A DNA stretch of 64,000 nt, from assembly GCA_004212075.1 (NCBI GenBank), contig RXIF01000004.1, forward strand, positions 186,001-250,000, written 5' to 3'. Below are positions 1 through 8,258 of the stretch, piece by piece. Positions within the stretch are counted from its first letter, which is position 1. Each line of letters begins with the position of its first letter. Source of the stretch: Candidatus Methanoliparum thermophilum. Lineage in GTDB: Archaea; Halobacteriota; Methanoliparia; Methanoliparales; Methanoliparaceae. A program made the position numbers and the translations under genes. Under the pieces are notes generated by a model. It made no database searches and was not told the DNA's origin. It was given only the letters and a program-made list of their open reading frames with translations.

Positions 1-19
1 AAATGAAGATGAGTATAAA

Positions 20-916
20 ATGAGGATAAAAGATCTTAAAAAAGAGAAAAATGCTATAATCCTTGCACATAATTACGTCAGGCCAGAGATACAAGATATC
101 GCAGATTTTGTCGGTGATTCGTTAGAACTTGCTTTAAAGGCATCGAAGGTAGATGCGGACTTGATCCTGTTTTGTGGTGTAGATTTTATGGCAGAGACCA
201 TTGCTATTTTAAATCCAAGTAAAAAAGTTTTGGTTCCTGATATTGCAACCTGCTCACTTGCACAGATGCTTGATACAGACTCATTATTGGATTATAAAAA
301 ACTGTACCCTGATGCCAAGGTTGTCTTATACATTAATACCCTTGCAAAACATAAGATATACGCCGATGCTATATGTACTTCTTCAAATGCACCGGAGATT
401 GTAGATTCAATGGACTCTGATAAAGTTTTGTTTGGTCCAGATATAAATCTAGCACGTTATGTTGCAAATAAAACATCAAAAGAGATAATACCCGTGCCTA
501 GATATGGTTTTTGTTCTACACATTATCAAATCACGATCAATGATCTATCGACCGCAGTTAAAAAGCATCCTAATGCCGAGATAGTCGTACATCCTGAGTG
601 TACCGAGGATATCCAGAAAAAAGCCGATGTTATTGCGTCGACAAGTGGTATAATACGATATTGTAAGAGGTCAAATAAAGAAGAGTTCTTGATAGGCACA
701 GAGATAGGACTTATTCATCGTTTAAAAAGGGAAATGCCTGATAAAGAGTTCTACATGATATCAAAATTTTCTGTATGTCCGTCTATGAAGATCCATACCT
801 TGGACAAGATCGAAAGAGCATTAAAAACGGAGATCATCAACGTAACAATAGACAAAAATATTGCGAGTAAGGCAGTTATACCTATAAAAAGAATGATAGA
901 GATTACAAGTAATTAA
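20..916 (+). CDS. nadA: Quinolinate synthase NadA
   Basis: Condenses iminoaspartate with dihydroxyacetone phosphate to quinolinate in de novo NAD synthesis, using a 4Fe-4S cluster in the cytoplasm. The 298-residue product has the family's length and all hallmarks: an HNYVRPEIQ start region, CGVDFMAET near residue 52, and three cluster cysteines at C78 (ATCSLAQ), C165 (YGFCSTH) and C253 (SVCPSMK), spaced as in archaeal NadA, plus HPEC at 191-194. The ATG at 20 overlaps a TGA at 21-23 that could end an upstream gene outside the window. The gene ends convergently, overlapping the next gene by four bases. NadE further along (8486) supplies the last step of the same pathway. Confidence 0.97.
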   Translation: MRIKDLKKEKNAIILAHNYVRPEIQDIADFVGDSLELALKASKVDADLILFCGVDFMAETIAILNPSKKVLVPDIATCSLAQMLDTDSLLDYKKLYPDAKVVLYINTLAKHKIYADAICTSSNAPEIVDSMDSDKVLFGPDINLARYVANKTSKEIIPVPRYGFCSTHYQITINDLSTAVKKHPNAEIVVHPECTEDIQKKADVIASTSGIIRYCKRSNKEEFLIGTEIGLIHRLKREMPDKEFYMISKFSVCPSMKIHTLDKIERALKTEIINVTIDKNIASKAVIPIKRMIEITSN

Positions 917-2034
917 GAGAACATGTAAGCAAGCGTATAATACTTCATCGGCGTAATATCTTTTACTTCCCACTCTCTGGATATCTTCTCTATTATCTTG
1001 AACACAGGCATATTTTCTGCGGATACAATCCCAGTATCGGCCTCTTTATATCCTTCTTTTGCTATTAGCCCGAGTCCATACCCTATTATATCAGATATCA
1101 GACCTATACCCCTAAAATCTTCATCTATACCTAAACTACCAATTCTTGCTCTATTTACACCTGTAGGACCTTTGAATATCAATCTTAAAAAAGAACCAAA
1201 ACCAACAGGGTTTTTCCCTTCATCGCGTAAAGATTTGTAATATTGATTCATATCGGAGAAAAAAGAGAAATAAAGTATCATTCTATCCTCCTTGTATCCT
1301 ACGTATATCTTCAGCCTGGTTAAATGTGCTGAAAATCTTGATAAAACACGTTTTTTAACCGTATTATATGAAGAAATGAATTCTCTAGGATTAAAACCAA
1401 AATGTGTTATGAATATACGGTTTAACAGGTCGCTATATTCCTTCACAGCCTTTTTATTCTTTAGATTCAAAAGGGTTATCTTGATATTAGCATCTTCTAA
1501 TCTCTTCTTACCCGATTCAATATCTTCATTACTCAATAAAGGCAACTTAATCCGCATGTTACTCCATTCAGCCCTCTTCTCAAATCCGTAATCTGTAAAG
1601 AGATCGATGTACGATGGCGGATTGTATGGCAACTGTGTAGGTGGTAAATGCTCGTATCCTTCGGCAAGCAAAGCAGGAAATCCGTTATTTCGTAAATATA
1701 CCCCATCTAAACCTTTATCTTTGAGGATTGCTAAGCATTGGTCTATGAGCAACTTTGCATGGTCTTTATACTCCGGTATCAACAAAAAATCATCTATGAA
1801 TCCGATATTCTCTTTTTTTTTCTCAACCCAAACCTTATCAAAGGTTGCACATGCCTTGCCTACTTCTTTATCCCCGTCCATCAAAAACAAAAACTCTCTC
1901 TCTTCACCCTCTCTAAGAAAAGGAGAAAAAAAAATATAGTTCTCATTTCCAGCAAATGACTTATCTACAACCTTTCTCCATGCTAATAAATCTCGCCTTT
2001 TCAACGAACTTCCAACAGATTTAACAGAGACCAT
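913..2034 (-). CDS. GNAT-like acetyltransferase family protein (paralogue A)
   Basis: The 373-residue protein resembles large GNAT-fold proteins of unknown substrate. Residues 1-130 form an N-terminal GNAT-like half (ENIGFIDDFLLIPEY, a beta4/alpha3-type stretch), and the C-terminal half holds a second acyl-CoA-like motif (GSLGIDEDFRGIGLISDIIG). It is clearly paralogous to the protein at 6451-7707: shared ENIGFID(D/E)F, the Y-N-P substrate-loop stretch, FGFNPREF versus FGYNPRDF, and GLGIDED(I/F)RG. The reading frame stays open upstream into the tRNA-Asp gene, but the ATG at 2034 has a good ribosome site (GAGGTAT) 6-8 bases before it, so I start there. The function is unknown; N-acyltransfer is an inference from the fold. 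Confidence 0.85.
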   Translation of the reverse strand: MVSVKSVGSSLKRRDLLAWRKVVDKSFAGNENYIFFSPFLREGEEREFLFLMDGDKEVGKACATFDKVWVEKKKENIGFIDDFLLIPEYKDHAKLLIDQCLAILKDKGLDGVYLRNNGFPALLAEGYEHLPPTQLPYNPPSYIDLFTDYGFEKRAEWSNMRIKLPLLSNEDIESGKKRLEDANIKITLLNLKNKKAVKEYSDLLNRIFITHFGFNPREFISSYNTVKKRVLSRFSAHLTRLKIYVGYKEDRMILYFSFFSDMNQYYKSLRDEGKNPVGFGSFLRLIFKGPTGVNRARIGSLGIDEDFRGIGLISDIIGYGLGLIAKEGYKEADTGIVSAENMPVFKIIEKISREWEVKDITPMKYYTLAYMFS

Positions 2035-2056
2035 CAAAGATACCTCAGCCAAAAAA

Positions 2057-2129
2057 CGCCCAGGTCGGGATTTGAACCCAAGTCGCGGCCTCGACAGGGC
2101 CGCATGATAGGCCACTACACCACCCGGGC
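2057..2129 (-). tRNA. tRNA-Asp (GUC)
   Basis: On the minus strand a 73-nt cloverleaf starts GCCCGGG, which pairs with CCTGGGC at the 3' end (one G-U pair), and carries discriminator G73, as expected for Asp. The anticodon arm is CGGCC-CTGTCGA-GGCCG, giving anticodon GTC. The T arm reads TTGGG-TTCAAAT-CCCGA. CCA is not encoded, so it must be added by the CCA enzyme. A TATA-like box (minus strand, about 2178-2187) lies 50 bases upstream, implying a short 5' leader removed by RNase P. Confidence 0.95.
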
Positions 2130-2387
2130 ATTCTTCTTTATCCAGTTACTATTTCTTATTCCTAGATATCATATCTATTATATAAATTTTTATATTTATA
2201 GTCTTTGGTATGATGTTTAGATTTAAATTTTTCGATTCTCAAATAAAATTTAAATAAACACTAGCTTAGACTTTATTTACTTTGAATTATTAACACATTT
2301 TATGTATCAATACGTAATCTAAATATATTTAAATAATACATCTCTTAAAAATAATAAATCCTTTAACCCTTCAATAAAGAGGTTTTT
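2130..2387. promoter_or_regulatory. AT-rich divergent promoter region (tRNA-Asp / nreA)
   Basis: This 258-bp gap has no open frame worth calling. It carries a minus-strand TATA-like box at about 2178-2187 for the tRNA and plus-strand TATA-like sequence (atttaaata, 2327-2335), about 55 bases before the nreA ATG. Nothing else is evident. Confidence 0.45.
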
Positions 2388-3662
2388 ATGCAAAATAATT
2401 TAAAATTGAGTAGATTTTTGCAGATATATAACGAAAGATATTACTCTGAAAGAAAAGGGATCTGTCTGCAATGTGGAAGAAGAAAGTGCCCAATATTAGA
2501 TAAAAAACTGATTAGTAATTCTATTACAGACTTATTATCGAAAGAAATTCATAATTTTAGCCCGCCCGGTATTTTTGTAGGATGGGTGGGTTATCCTAAA
2601 ATAAGATTAGGACCTATGATCTCTCTGAAATCATACAAGAATAACAAGGAGTTCCATGTTCTGGATTATCCGGCAGAATGGTATGGTTTATCTCTGGATA
2701 ATCTTATCGAGTATAGAACTTCATTGGTACGTTCAGAGAGCATAACTCATGCAGATCTGGCGAAAAATCCCGATTATAATTTAAAAAATATTCAAGAATT
2801 GACTTTATCGACAATACCGGTATATATGGAGGCAGAATTTCTAAAAAAACCAAGATTAAACCTTTTTTTTGATCCGATAAGCGAACCCTTACCGCCGTCT
2901 GCTACTATTAAAAAATTCTCATTGGAGAGTAATATATCTATACCGGCTGATGTCGAAAAGATATACTATGATACGGATTTGAATACGGTTAACGGATTAT
3001 ATTTTCTCTATACGAGAGGGTACGATGAATATTACTTGACAAAAATTTTTTCTGCTGGTACGATAGGTATCAGAAAGAAAAGAAGGTTTGTTCCAACAAG
3101 GTGGGCTATAACTGCTGTAGATGACATAATTGCGACTAAAATCAAGGAAGAAGTGAGATATCTTCCATCCATCGACGAATTTTTAGTCTTCAGTAATACG
3201 TATCTTGGAAACCATTTTGAGATCTTGTTCATGCCTGGCCCGTTTGAGTTTGAGAATATCGAGTGTTGGATGCCAGGAAGCGTCTGGTCCTTTGGGGATA
3301 TAATCATTACGAGCGAATATGACCCAGAAAAAGGGAGGAAGACGTATGCAAGGCTGCAAGGCGGGGGATATTATGCGGCAAGGCTACCTATATTGGATAA
3401 GATGCTGAATAAAGGAAAAAAAGCACGGGTAGTATGTTTTAGAGAGATCAGTGATGAGTATTATATCCCTGTTGGCGTATGGGAAGTTAGAGAGAATGTT
3501 AAAAGGGCATTATCAAATAGGCCATTAAAATTTTCATCGTTGGAGGAGTCTTTATCCTATATAAAAAGTAAATTAAAGGTTGATTTTGAAAAATATTTCA
3601 GGATTAGCGTGATTTTACGCAAAGCAACGACACAAAAAGTCTTATCGTCTTTTGATAGATAG
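2388..3662 (+). CDS. nreA: NreA-type DNA repair protein (DUF650/DUF651)
   Basis: Archaeal Nre proteins act in DNA damage repair and bind the PCNA clamp. The 424-residue product has the N-terminal zinc-finger-like cysteines C26, C29 and C34 (CLQCGRRKC), followed by the conserved core with GIFVGWVGYPKIRLGPM near residue 60, where the family signature falls. At the extreme C-terminus is Q416-x-x-L419-x-x-F422, a PIP-box-like motif such as that known to recruit PCNA in haloarchaeal NreA. The length matches the family. It is transcribed alone, with a TATA-like box about 55 bases upstream. The identification rests on family motifs I recognise; the PIP role is inferred from position and pattern. Confidence 0.9.
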   Translation: MQNNLKLSRFLQIYNERYYSERKGICLQCGRRKCPILDKKLISNSITDLLSKEIHNFSPPGIFVGWVGYPKIRLGPMISLKSYKNNKEFHVLDYPAEWYGLSLDNLIEYRTSLVRSESITHADLAKNPDYNLKNIQELTLSTIPVYMEAEFLKKPRLNLFFDPISEPLPPSATIKKFSLESNISIPADVEKIYYDTDLNTVNGLYFLYTRGYDEYYLTKIFSAGTIGIRKKRRFVPTRWAITAVDDIIATKIKEEVRYLPSIDEFLVFSNTYLGNHFEILFMPGPFEFENIECWMPGSVWSFGDIIITSEYDPEKGRKTYARLQGGGYYAARLPILDKMLNKGKKARVVCFREISDEYYIPVGVWEVRENVKRALSNRPLKFSSLEESLSYIKSKLKVDFEKYFRISVILRKATTQKVLSSFDR

Positions 3663-3696
3663 TTAAGGTGTTTTTCTAAAATGGTATTGAGCAAAT

Positions 3697-3761
3697 ATTT
3701 ATATATAATTTATATATAAACCTATAAGATAGTAAGATATGTATATCGAAAGGAGGTGATA
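3697..3761 (+). promoter_or_regulatory. Promoter and strong Shine-Dalgarno of the cysteine-rich peptide gene
   Basis: Two adjacent TATA boxes (tttatatata near 3699 and tttatatataaa at 3709-3720) precede a near-perfect Shine-Dalgarno site, aaaggaggtgat (about 3749-3760), a few bases before the ATG at 3765. This is one of the strongest ribosome sites in the window, suggesting high expression. Confidence 0.6.
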
Positions 3762-3764
3762 GAT

Positions 3765-3935
3765 ATGAAAAGTATTGGAAGGATGTTGAAAGATGCGGAC
3801 GCTTGCCCTATATGCGATTTTGGATACTTAGCTGCAACAGCATTAAACCTATGTTGCATGCCTTTAATCATAGGCTGCTCTATATGCCCTGCTATGACAC
3901 CTGCTATGCTATCTATTCTTTTACAAGGCAAATAA
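3765..3935 (+). CDS. Small cysteine-rich hydrophobic peptide, 56 aa
   Basis: A 56-codon frame starts at an ATG with an excellent ribosome site and its own TATA promoter, and ends just before an oligo-T terminator. The product begins MKSIGRMLKDADACPICDFG and carries six cysteines in the pattern C14-x2-C17, C30-C31, C38-x2-C41, separated by hydrophobic stretches, with little charge after residue 12. There is no clear signal peptide. The paired CxxC motifs suggest a metal or Fe-S site, or disulfides. A cysteine-rich archaeal antimicrobial peptide (halocin-like) is an alternative, but I do not recognise a family. No processing or immunity gene is obvious next to it. Confidence 0.7.
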   Translation: MKSIGRMLKDADACPICDFGYLAATALNLCCMPLIIGCSICPAMTPAMLSILLQGK

Positions 3936-3944
3936 ATTAAACTA

Positions 3945-3966
3945 ATTTTTTTTATTATTCTTTTTG
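3945..3966 (+). terminator. Oligo-T terminator after the cysteine-rich peptide
   Basis: A run of eight T at 3946-3953 and a second T-rich run near 3961 follow the stop codon by about 10 bases, the usual form of an archaeal intrinsic terminator. Confidence 0.5.
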
Positions 3967-4040
3967 TTCTTCTTTCTCATATAAAATTTATATTATTCTA
4001 TTCCATAAAGATATATAAAAGATAACTCAAATTTTGTAGT

Positions 4041-4724
4041 ATGACTAAAACAAAGATGAAATGTGTCTTGACCAATTGGGATTATATATACAACCTATGC
4101 CGCAATCTCTCTAATAAGATAAAAGATTCAGATTTTAAGATAGATGTAGTGGTAGCCCTCACACGTGGAGGATGGATCCCAGGAAGAATCTTATGCGATT
4201 TTATCGGTTTACATGATTTGGTTGGCTTAAAAATTGAACATTACGTTGGAACCGCGTTAATGGAAGATGAAGCAATAGTTAAATATACTGTGGATGAGCG
4301 TGCGGTTAAGGATAAAAATGTTCTTATCATAGATGATATTACCGATACAGGCAAAAGTATAGAGAGTGCAAGAGATTACATCTTAAAACTCAATCCCAAA
4401 GATATAAAAACAGCCGTATTGCAGTTTTTATTTACCTCTAATGCAAAAATAGATTTTTATGCAGAATACCTGGACGAATGGGCTTGGATCATCTATCCAT
4501 GGAATTTTATAGAGGATATGGTAAATATAATATCACGGATTATGAGAGAGGGTGATAAGGATTATTGGAGTAAGACCGATATTAAAAAAGATTTGAAAGA
4601 TTTATATCAGATCGAACCGGGCAGGTTGGATGAGGTATTGAATGAAATTATATATAGAGGAATCATAAAAGAGTATAATGGAATGTACATATTAAAAGAA
4701 ACAAAAGAGAAGAAGGTAGTATAA
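4041..4724 (+). CDS. Purine-type phosphoribosyltransferase with C-terminal winged-helix-like tail
   Basis: Type I phosphoribosyltransferase transferring a base to PRPP, of the archaeal xanthine/hypoxanthine group (COG2236-like). The PRPP loop VLIIDDITDTGKS is at residues 94-106 and the pyrophosphate-side loop ALTRGGWIPG at 39-48. Residues after about 175 (DYWSKTDIKKDLKDLYQ...) look like a small helical or winged-helix extension. The stop codon TAA overlaps the next ATG by one base (TAATG), so it is translationally coupled to the MTA-phosphorylase-like gene. That points to purine-base salvage from methylthioadenosine/methylthioinosine. The base specificity cannot be read from the sequence. Confidence 0.88.
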   Translation: MTKTKMKCVLTNWDYIYNLCRNLSNKIKDSDFKIDVVVALTRGGWIPGRILCDFIGLHDLVGLKIEHYVGTALMEDEAIVKYTVDERAVKDKNVLIIDDITDTGKSIESARDYILKLNPKDIKTAVLQFLFTSNAKIDFYAEYLDEWAWIIYPWNFIEDMVNIISRIMREGDKDYWSKTDIKKDLKDLYQIEPGRLDEVLNEIIYRGIIKEYNGMYILKETKEKKVV

Positions 4725-5587
4725 TGATTGAAGAGGTAGAAAAGGTAGATATAGGCATTATTGGAGGCAGTGGAGTATATGACCCGGAAATTCTCGAAGA
4801 TAATCAAGAGATAAGTCTAGATACACCATTTGGTAAACCTACCAGTTTTATCATTGTTGGATGGGTGGGAGATAAAAAGGTAGCGTTCATCTCTCGTCAT
4901 GGGAGAGGGCATATCTATTCTCCATCCAAGGTTAATTATAGAGCTAACATATTTGCATTCAAGAGACTTGGTGTAGAAGATATCATAAGTGTCTGTTCCG
5001 CTGGGAGTTTGAGAGAAGATATAAAACCTCTTGATATAGTTATACCAGATCAGATCTATGATAGGACAAAAAATAGAGTTAATACGTTCTTCGAAGATAT
5101 CGTGGCTCATATAAGTTTTTCAGACCCGTTTTGTAAAAGATTGTCCCAGACAATATACGATCTGGCTATAAAAAAAGGTTATACTATTAAAAAAGGTGGG
5201 ACTTACGTATGTATAGAAGGTCCTCAATTCTCTACAAAAGCAGAATCTAACATATATAGACGATTAGGTTTTGATCTGATAGGAATGACGGCTATTCCTG
5301 AGGCAAAATTAGCTAGAGAGGCTGAGATATGTTATACATCGCTTACAATGGTGACCGATTATGATGTATGGAAAGAGAAAGAAGAGGTAAGTGTAAGTCT
5401 TGTTGAAGAGAATCTCGGGTTAAACGTGGCAAAGATTAAAAAAATATTAAAAGATATTATTCCTGATCTTAAAACTACTGAATGTGAATGTAAAAATTCG
5501 CTATCCGATGCAATTATTACAAACTTAAAAGCTTTAGATGATAAAGATATCGAACCATTAAGTATCTTGTTAAAAAAATATGTTTAA
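4724..5587 (+). CDS. S-methyl-5'-thioadenosine / thioinosine phosphorylase
   Basis: Purine nucleoside phosphorylase family 2 enzyme that phosphorolyses 5'-methylthioadenosine (or methylthioinosine) to the base and methylthioribose-1-phosphate. The 287 residues show the phosphate-site start IGIIGGSGVYD (11-21), RHGRGH near 64, CSAGSL near 90, and the ribose/base region EGPQFSTKAESNIYRRLG and TMVTDYDVWK. It overlaps the upstream phosphoribosyltransferase by one base, which could recycle the released base. Archaeal members split between MTAP and MTIP (deaminating route), and I cannot settle which. Confidence 0.92.
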   Translation: MIEEVEKVDIGIIGGSGVYDPEILEDNQEISLDTPFGKPTSFIIVGWVGDKKVAFISRHGRGHIYSPSKVNYRANIFAFKRLGVEDIISVCSAGSLREDIKPLDIVIPDQIYDRTKNRVNTFFEDIVAHISFSDPFCKRLSQTIYDLAIKKGYTIKKGGTYVCIEGPQFSTKAESNIYRRLGFDLIGMTAIPEAKLAREAEICYTSLTMVTDYDVWKEKEEVSVSLVEENLGLNVAKIKKILKDIIPDLKTTECECKNSLSDAIITNLKALDDKDIEPLSILLKKYV

Positions 5588-5679
5588 TTCGATTAATAAA
5601 TACAATATAAGTAAATACCTGAGGTATCGAAAAAATAGTTTAGATTATGGATGTGATATAAGAAATAAGGAAGGTTCGC

Positions 5680-5781
5680 TTGATCAACATCTTGCTGACT
5701 TTATTGCTTTGCCTCTTTTTATTTATCATCTTCTATTTTATCCGTGAATTCTCTTTTTTTTGGCTATGGAGGATCGATTAA
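5680..5781 (+). pseudogene. 5' fragment of interrupted membrane protein gene (33 codons)
   Basis: From a TTG at 5680, with a GGAAGG ribosome site 5-6 bases upstream, 33 codons encode an almost pure transmembrane segment (LLTLLLCLFLFIIFYFI) and end at TAA 5779-5781. The stop is in the same frame as the membrane protein that starts at 5824, and no other stop lies between. The simplest reading is a single nonsense change splitting one gene. A genuine 33-residue membrane miniprotein is the alternative. Confidence 0.45.
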
Positions 5782-5823
5782 TTTATTGAAAGAGGCTTTA
5801 TATATAACGAATGGTTTTTATTC

Positions 5824-6444
5824 TTGGGTCTATATAATGGCTCTATAGTAACACTGGTTGGTTGTATTCTCTACTCTTTAAGCGAAGGATTTATAGATTT
5901 CGGTATTTTAGCTATCTCTCTTGGAGGAACGTTATTTACTGGTCTATTATACAAAAACCATCGGAAGATTACAACCCTCTTGTTCAATATACTTATTCTA
6001 TTCTTCTTACTCAGAAGCATCCTGTCGTCATCAATCGCTCAAAACTATCGTTTTTTTATATATCTGATAGCATTTTTTGTGATCTTTGGTGATAAAATTC
6101 ACGATATGCTCTATGATAGTAGCATGATATACCTATCTTTATTAATAATTTCCTTTTTTTGCTCGTTCTTTATCTATCTCTTAAGTATTGTACTCTATTT
6201 TAACAGATATACCAACTTTATGTTATCTAATCCGGTTATGCCTTTTTATTTGCTCTTAGATATAGTAATAATAACACTTGCTGGAAGTATATTTACACTC
6301 TTTTTAATCTTATCAATACAATCGTTATATCAAAAGGATGAATTAGAAGAGAAAGAAATTCTGGATTATGCTACAAAAGCTCGTAATATTGTAGAGAAAA
6401 AAGATGCCGGAAAGAATAATAAAAAAATAGTAAAATCTAGATGA
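5824..6444 (+). CDS. Polytopic membrane protein of unknown function (likely 3' part of a split gene)
   Basis: The 206 residues contain about five hydrophobic segments (roughly 7-27, 31-43, 48-65, 75-90, 100-125 and 138-165) and a charged cytoplasmic tail rich in Lys/Glu (from about 170). I do not recognise the family. The TTG at 5824 has no good ribosome site. The same frame is open back to the TAA at 5779, beyond which it continues as a hydrophobic stretch from 5680, so this is probably the 3' part of a protein of about 255 residues. It is convergent with the GNAT-like gene that ends at 6451. Confidence 0.6.
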   Translation: MGLYNGSIVTLVGCILYSLSEGFIDFGILAISLGGTLFTGLLYKNHRKITTLLFNILILFFLLRSILSSSIAQNYRFFIYLIAFFVIFGDKIHDMLYDSSMIYLSLLIISFFCSFFIYLLSIVLYFNRYTNFMLSNPVMPFYLLLDIVIITLAGSIFTLFLILSIQSLYQKDELEEKEILDYATKARNIVEKKDAGKNNKKIVKSR

Positions 6445-6450
6445 GATATA

Positions 6451-7707
6451 TCATCCTTTCAGATCATAAGATAGAGTAACATAGTTTATATTATCTGCAC
6501 CTAGATTATATGCATCTATAATTATCTCTACGGTCTTTTGGACTGGAATGTTATCTGCCAATGTTGGACCGGTAGTCAGTCTTCTCACCCCATCATCTGC
6601 CATTATCTTTAGAATCACCGAAAATAGGGATCTAACAGCACCTAATCCCCTTATATCTTCATCTATCCCTAACCCTCCGACCATATAACTATCGTTGCTT
6701 CTTGCATACTTTAACAAACGGAAAAAGTTTAAAAATCCTTTTTTCTCCTTTAATTTTAACATAGGTGCGGCTAAATCTCCTAAATATGTCACATATCCTA
6801 TTAGGGTGTTATCAGATCGTCTTAAAGCGATTGTTTTTATCTTTAGAAGATAATTTGTAAATCTGAGCTGCATCTTTTTGGAGAACGTGACATCTCCTGT
6901 CCCCATAAAATCGCGTGGATTGTATCCAAAATGTTCCATGCCTAAAAAGATATCTTGTTCGAACTTGCTTAACTCTTTCATCTCTTCTATATTCAAAGTA
7001 TCTATCCTAACAAAATACGAATCGTTCTTTTTAATGAACTCATAAGCTTTTAAAACATCCTTTATCACTGATTCTGGGACATTCTTTTTTGCTAATATTT
7101 TTAAAACATCGTCTTTATGATTTTGGAAATCATTTGGATTTTTGGATTTAAAAAATAATTTTTTGATTTTTCTATCGTTAAACAAAGGCGGAATATCATC
7201 TGTTAAACTAGTTGGTAGTCTCATTCGTGTTTCTATCCACTCTTTTTCTACTTTAAACCCTTCTTTCAAAAAAATGTCTATGTAAAATTTTGGGTTATAA
7301 GGCATAAGAAATGCAGGCGGCTCTTTTGGGTCGCATAGCAATCCTGGAAATAATGGACTTCTTCTAACAAAAATTTTATCCATTTTTTTGTTTTTAAGAT
7401 TGGATATACAGTGTTTTATCAATACGTCCGCTTCTTTCTTATAATCGGGAAGTATGGCAAATTCATCTATAAATCCGATATTTTCGCCTCTTTTTCTGAT
7501 CCAAACTCTATCTATTGTAGTAGATGCTCTTCCTATATCCTTGTCTCCCTCTACTAGTACAAAATATTCTCTCTCTTCCTCTTCTTTCACTCCGTATGGG
7601 AAAGGTATATAATTTTTGTCACCCTCGAATGCATTCTCTTCTATTTTTCTCCATCTAATCCGCTCTCTTCCTTTTAAAGAATTACCTAAGGGTATAATAT
7701 GTGACAT
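6451..7707 (-). CDS. GNAT-like acetyltransferase family protein (paralogue B)
   Basis: The 418-residue paralogue of the protein at 913-2034 shares its N-terminal start (RIRWRKIEENAFEGDKNYI), the ENIGFIDEFAILPDYKKEA stretch near residue 90, the FGYNPRDF motif, and the C-terminal GGLGIDEDIRGLG acyl-CoA-site-like loop. It has an extra insert of about 45 residues near 185-230, absent from the shorter copy. The ATG at 7707 is preceded by GAGGAGT. The substrate is unknown. The two copies sit 4.4 kb apart on the same strand and flank nreA, the cysteine-rich peptide and the MTA-phosphorylase genes, so they do not form a tandem. Confidence 0.85.
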   Translation of the reverse strand: MSHIIPLGNSLKGRERIRWRKIEENAFEGDKNYIPFPYGVKEEEEREYFVLVEGDKDIGRASTTIDRVWIRKRGENIGFIDEFAILPDYKKEADVLIKHCISNLKNKKMDKIFVRRSPLFPGLLCDPKEPPAFLMPYNPKFYIDIFLKEGFKVEKEWIETRMRLPTSLTDDIPPLFNDRKIKKLFFKSKNPNDFQNHKDDVLKILAKKNVPESVIKDVLKAYEFIKKNDSYFVRIDTLNIEEMKELSKFEQDIFLGMEHFGYNPRDFMGTGDVTFSKKMQLRFTNYLLKIKTIALRRSDNTLIGYVTYLGDLAAPMLKLKEKKGFLNFFRLLKYARSNDSYMVGGLGIDEDIRGLGAVRSLFSVILKIMADDGVRRLTTGPTLADNIPVQKTVEIIIDAYNLGADNINYVTLSYDLKG

Positions 7708-7905
7708 TGATGGTACTCCTCATTTTGATTTGTAGCGTTTAAATATAATTAAATATCAATCATTTATATTTAAAAGCTTCGATGAAGCTTAAAAAGATAA
7801 ATATACTATAAGACCAAAAATTTAAATATGATAAAAACACGATTATTTATCATACTGGAGATATTATTAACTTTGACTGTATAAGGATATATATTCATCG
7901 ATAAT

Positions 7906-8139
7906 ATGAGAATTTTACCCATTATAATTATAACAGGACTGATAATATTCTTTTGTCTTCCGATAGTAGGAGGATACGCCGATCTTCCAACAGATTTATC
8001 TCCAGACTCTGTAGGTAATTTTCTAGGTGGAGTTACCAGGTATTGGATATCTCTAAAAGATATTGTTATGCAGGCTATAAATCCTTCTACAGTAACAGAG
8101 ATGTCTTTTATAGTTTGTATTTCTTCTTATAAGATCTGA
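7906..8139 (+). CDS. Small secreted protein, 77 aa, possibly truncated
   Basis: The first 26 residues form a clear signal peptide (positive start MR, then ILPIIIITGLIIFFCLPIVGGYA). The mature part of about 50 residues (DLPTDLSPDSVGNFLGG...) matches nothing I recognise. A TATA-like region lies upstream (tataaggatatata, about 7880). The last ten residues look like run-on translation of AT-rich DNA, so the gene may have lost its 3' part. It sits beside other gene remnants. Confidence 0.4.
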   Translation: MRILPIIIITGLIIFFCLPIVGGYADLPTDLSPDSVGNFLGGVTRYWISLKDIVMQAINPSTVTEMSFIVCISSYKI

Positions 8140-8191
8140 ATATACTATAATAGCATTTTTCAAGTTTTTATTATTTTCTATTATCTCATAA

Positions 8192-8232
8192 TTTTTATGA
8201 AGATTTCTTCAAAGTTCTTAAATAGTTTTTTA
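8192..8232. repeat. 41-bp repeat, copy 1 (partner at 10901-10941)
   Basis: This segment matches 10901-10941 with only about three substitutions. It lies just upstream of the truncated HAD fragment; the partner lies just upstream of the nifH remnant. Read on the minus strand, both copies end in the same short peptide NYLRT(L/F)KKSS followed by TAA, so it may be a duplicated gene 3' end rather than a regulatory site. Confidence 0.6.
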
Positions 8233-8258
8233 TAAGAGAGAGTGAAAGGTTGTGAGGA

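Noticed and set aside
2035-2115. Longer start for the GNAT-like gene A, reaching into the tRNA-Asp gene
   Set aside because: It would translate antisense-free tRNA sequence (2057-2129), whereas ATG 2034 has a good ribosome site.
3722-3931. Minus-strand open frame of 69 codons
   Set aside because: It is the shadow of the cysteine-rich peptide gene on the plus strand, which has the promoter, ribosome site and terminator.
5779-5781. Stop-codon read-through as Sec or Pyl in the split membrane protein
   Set aside because: The codon is TAA; known recoding uses TGA (Sec) or TAG (Pyl), and no insertion element is seen.
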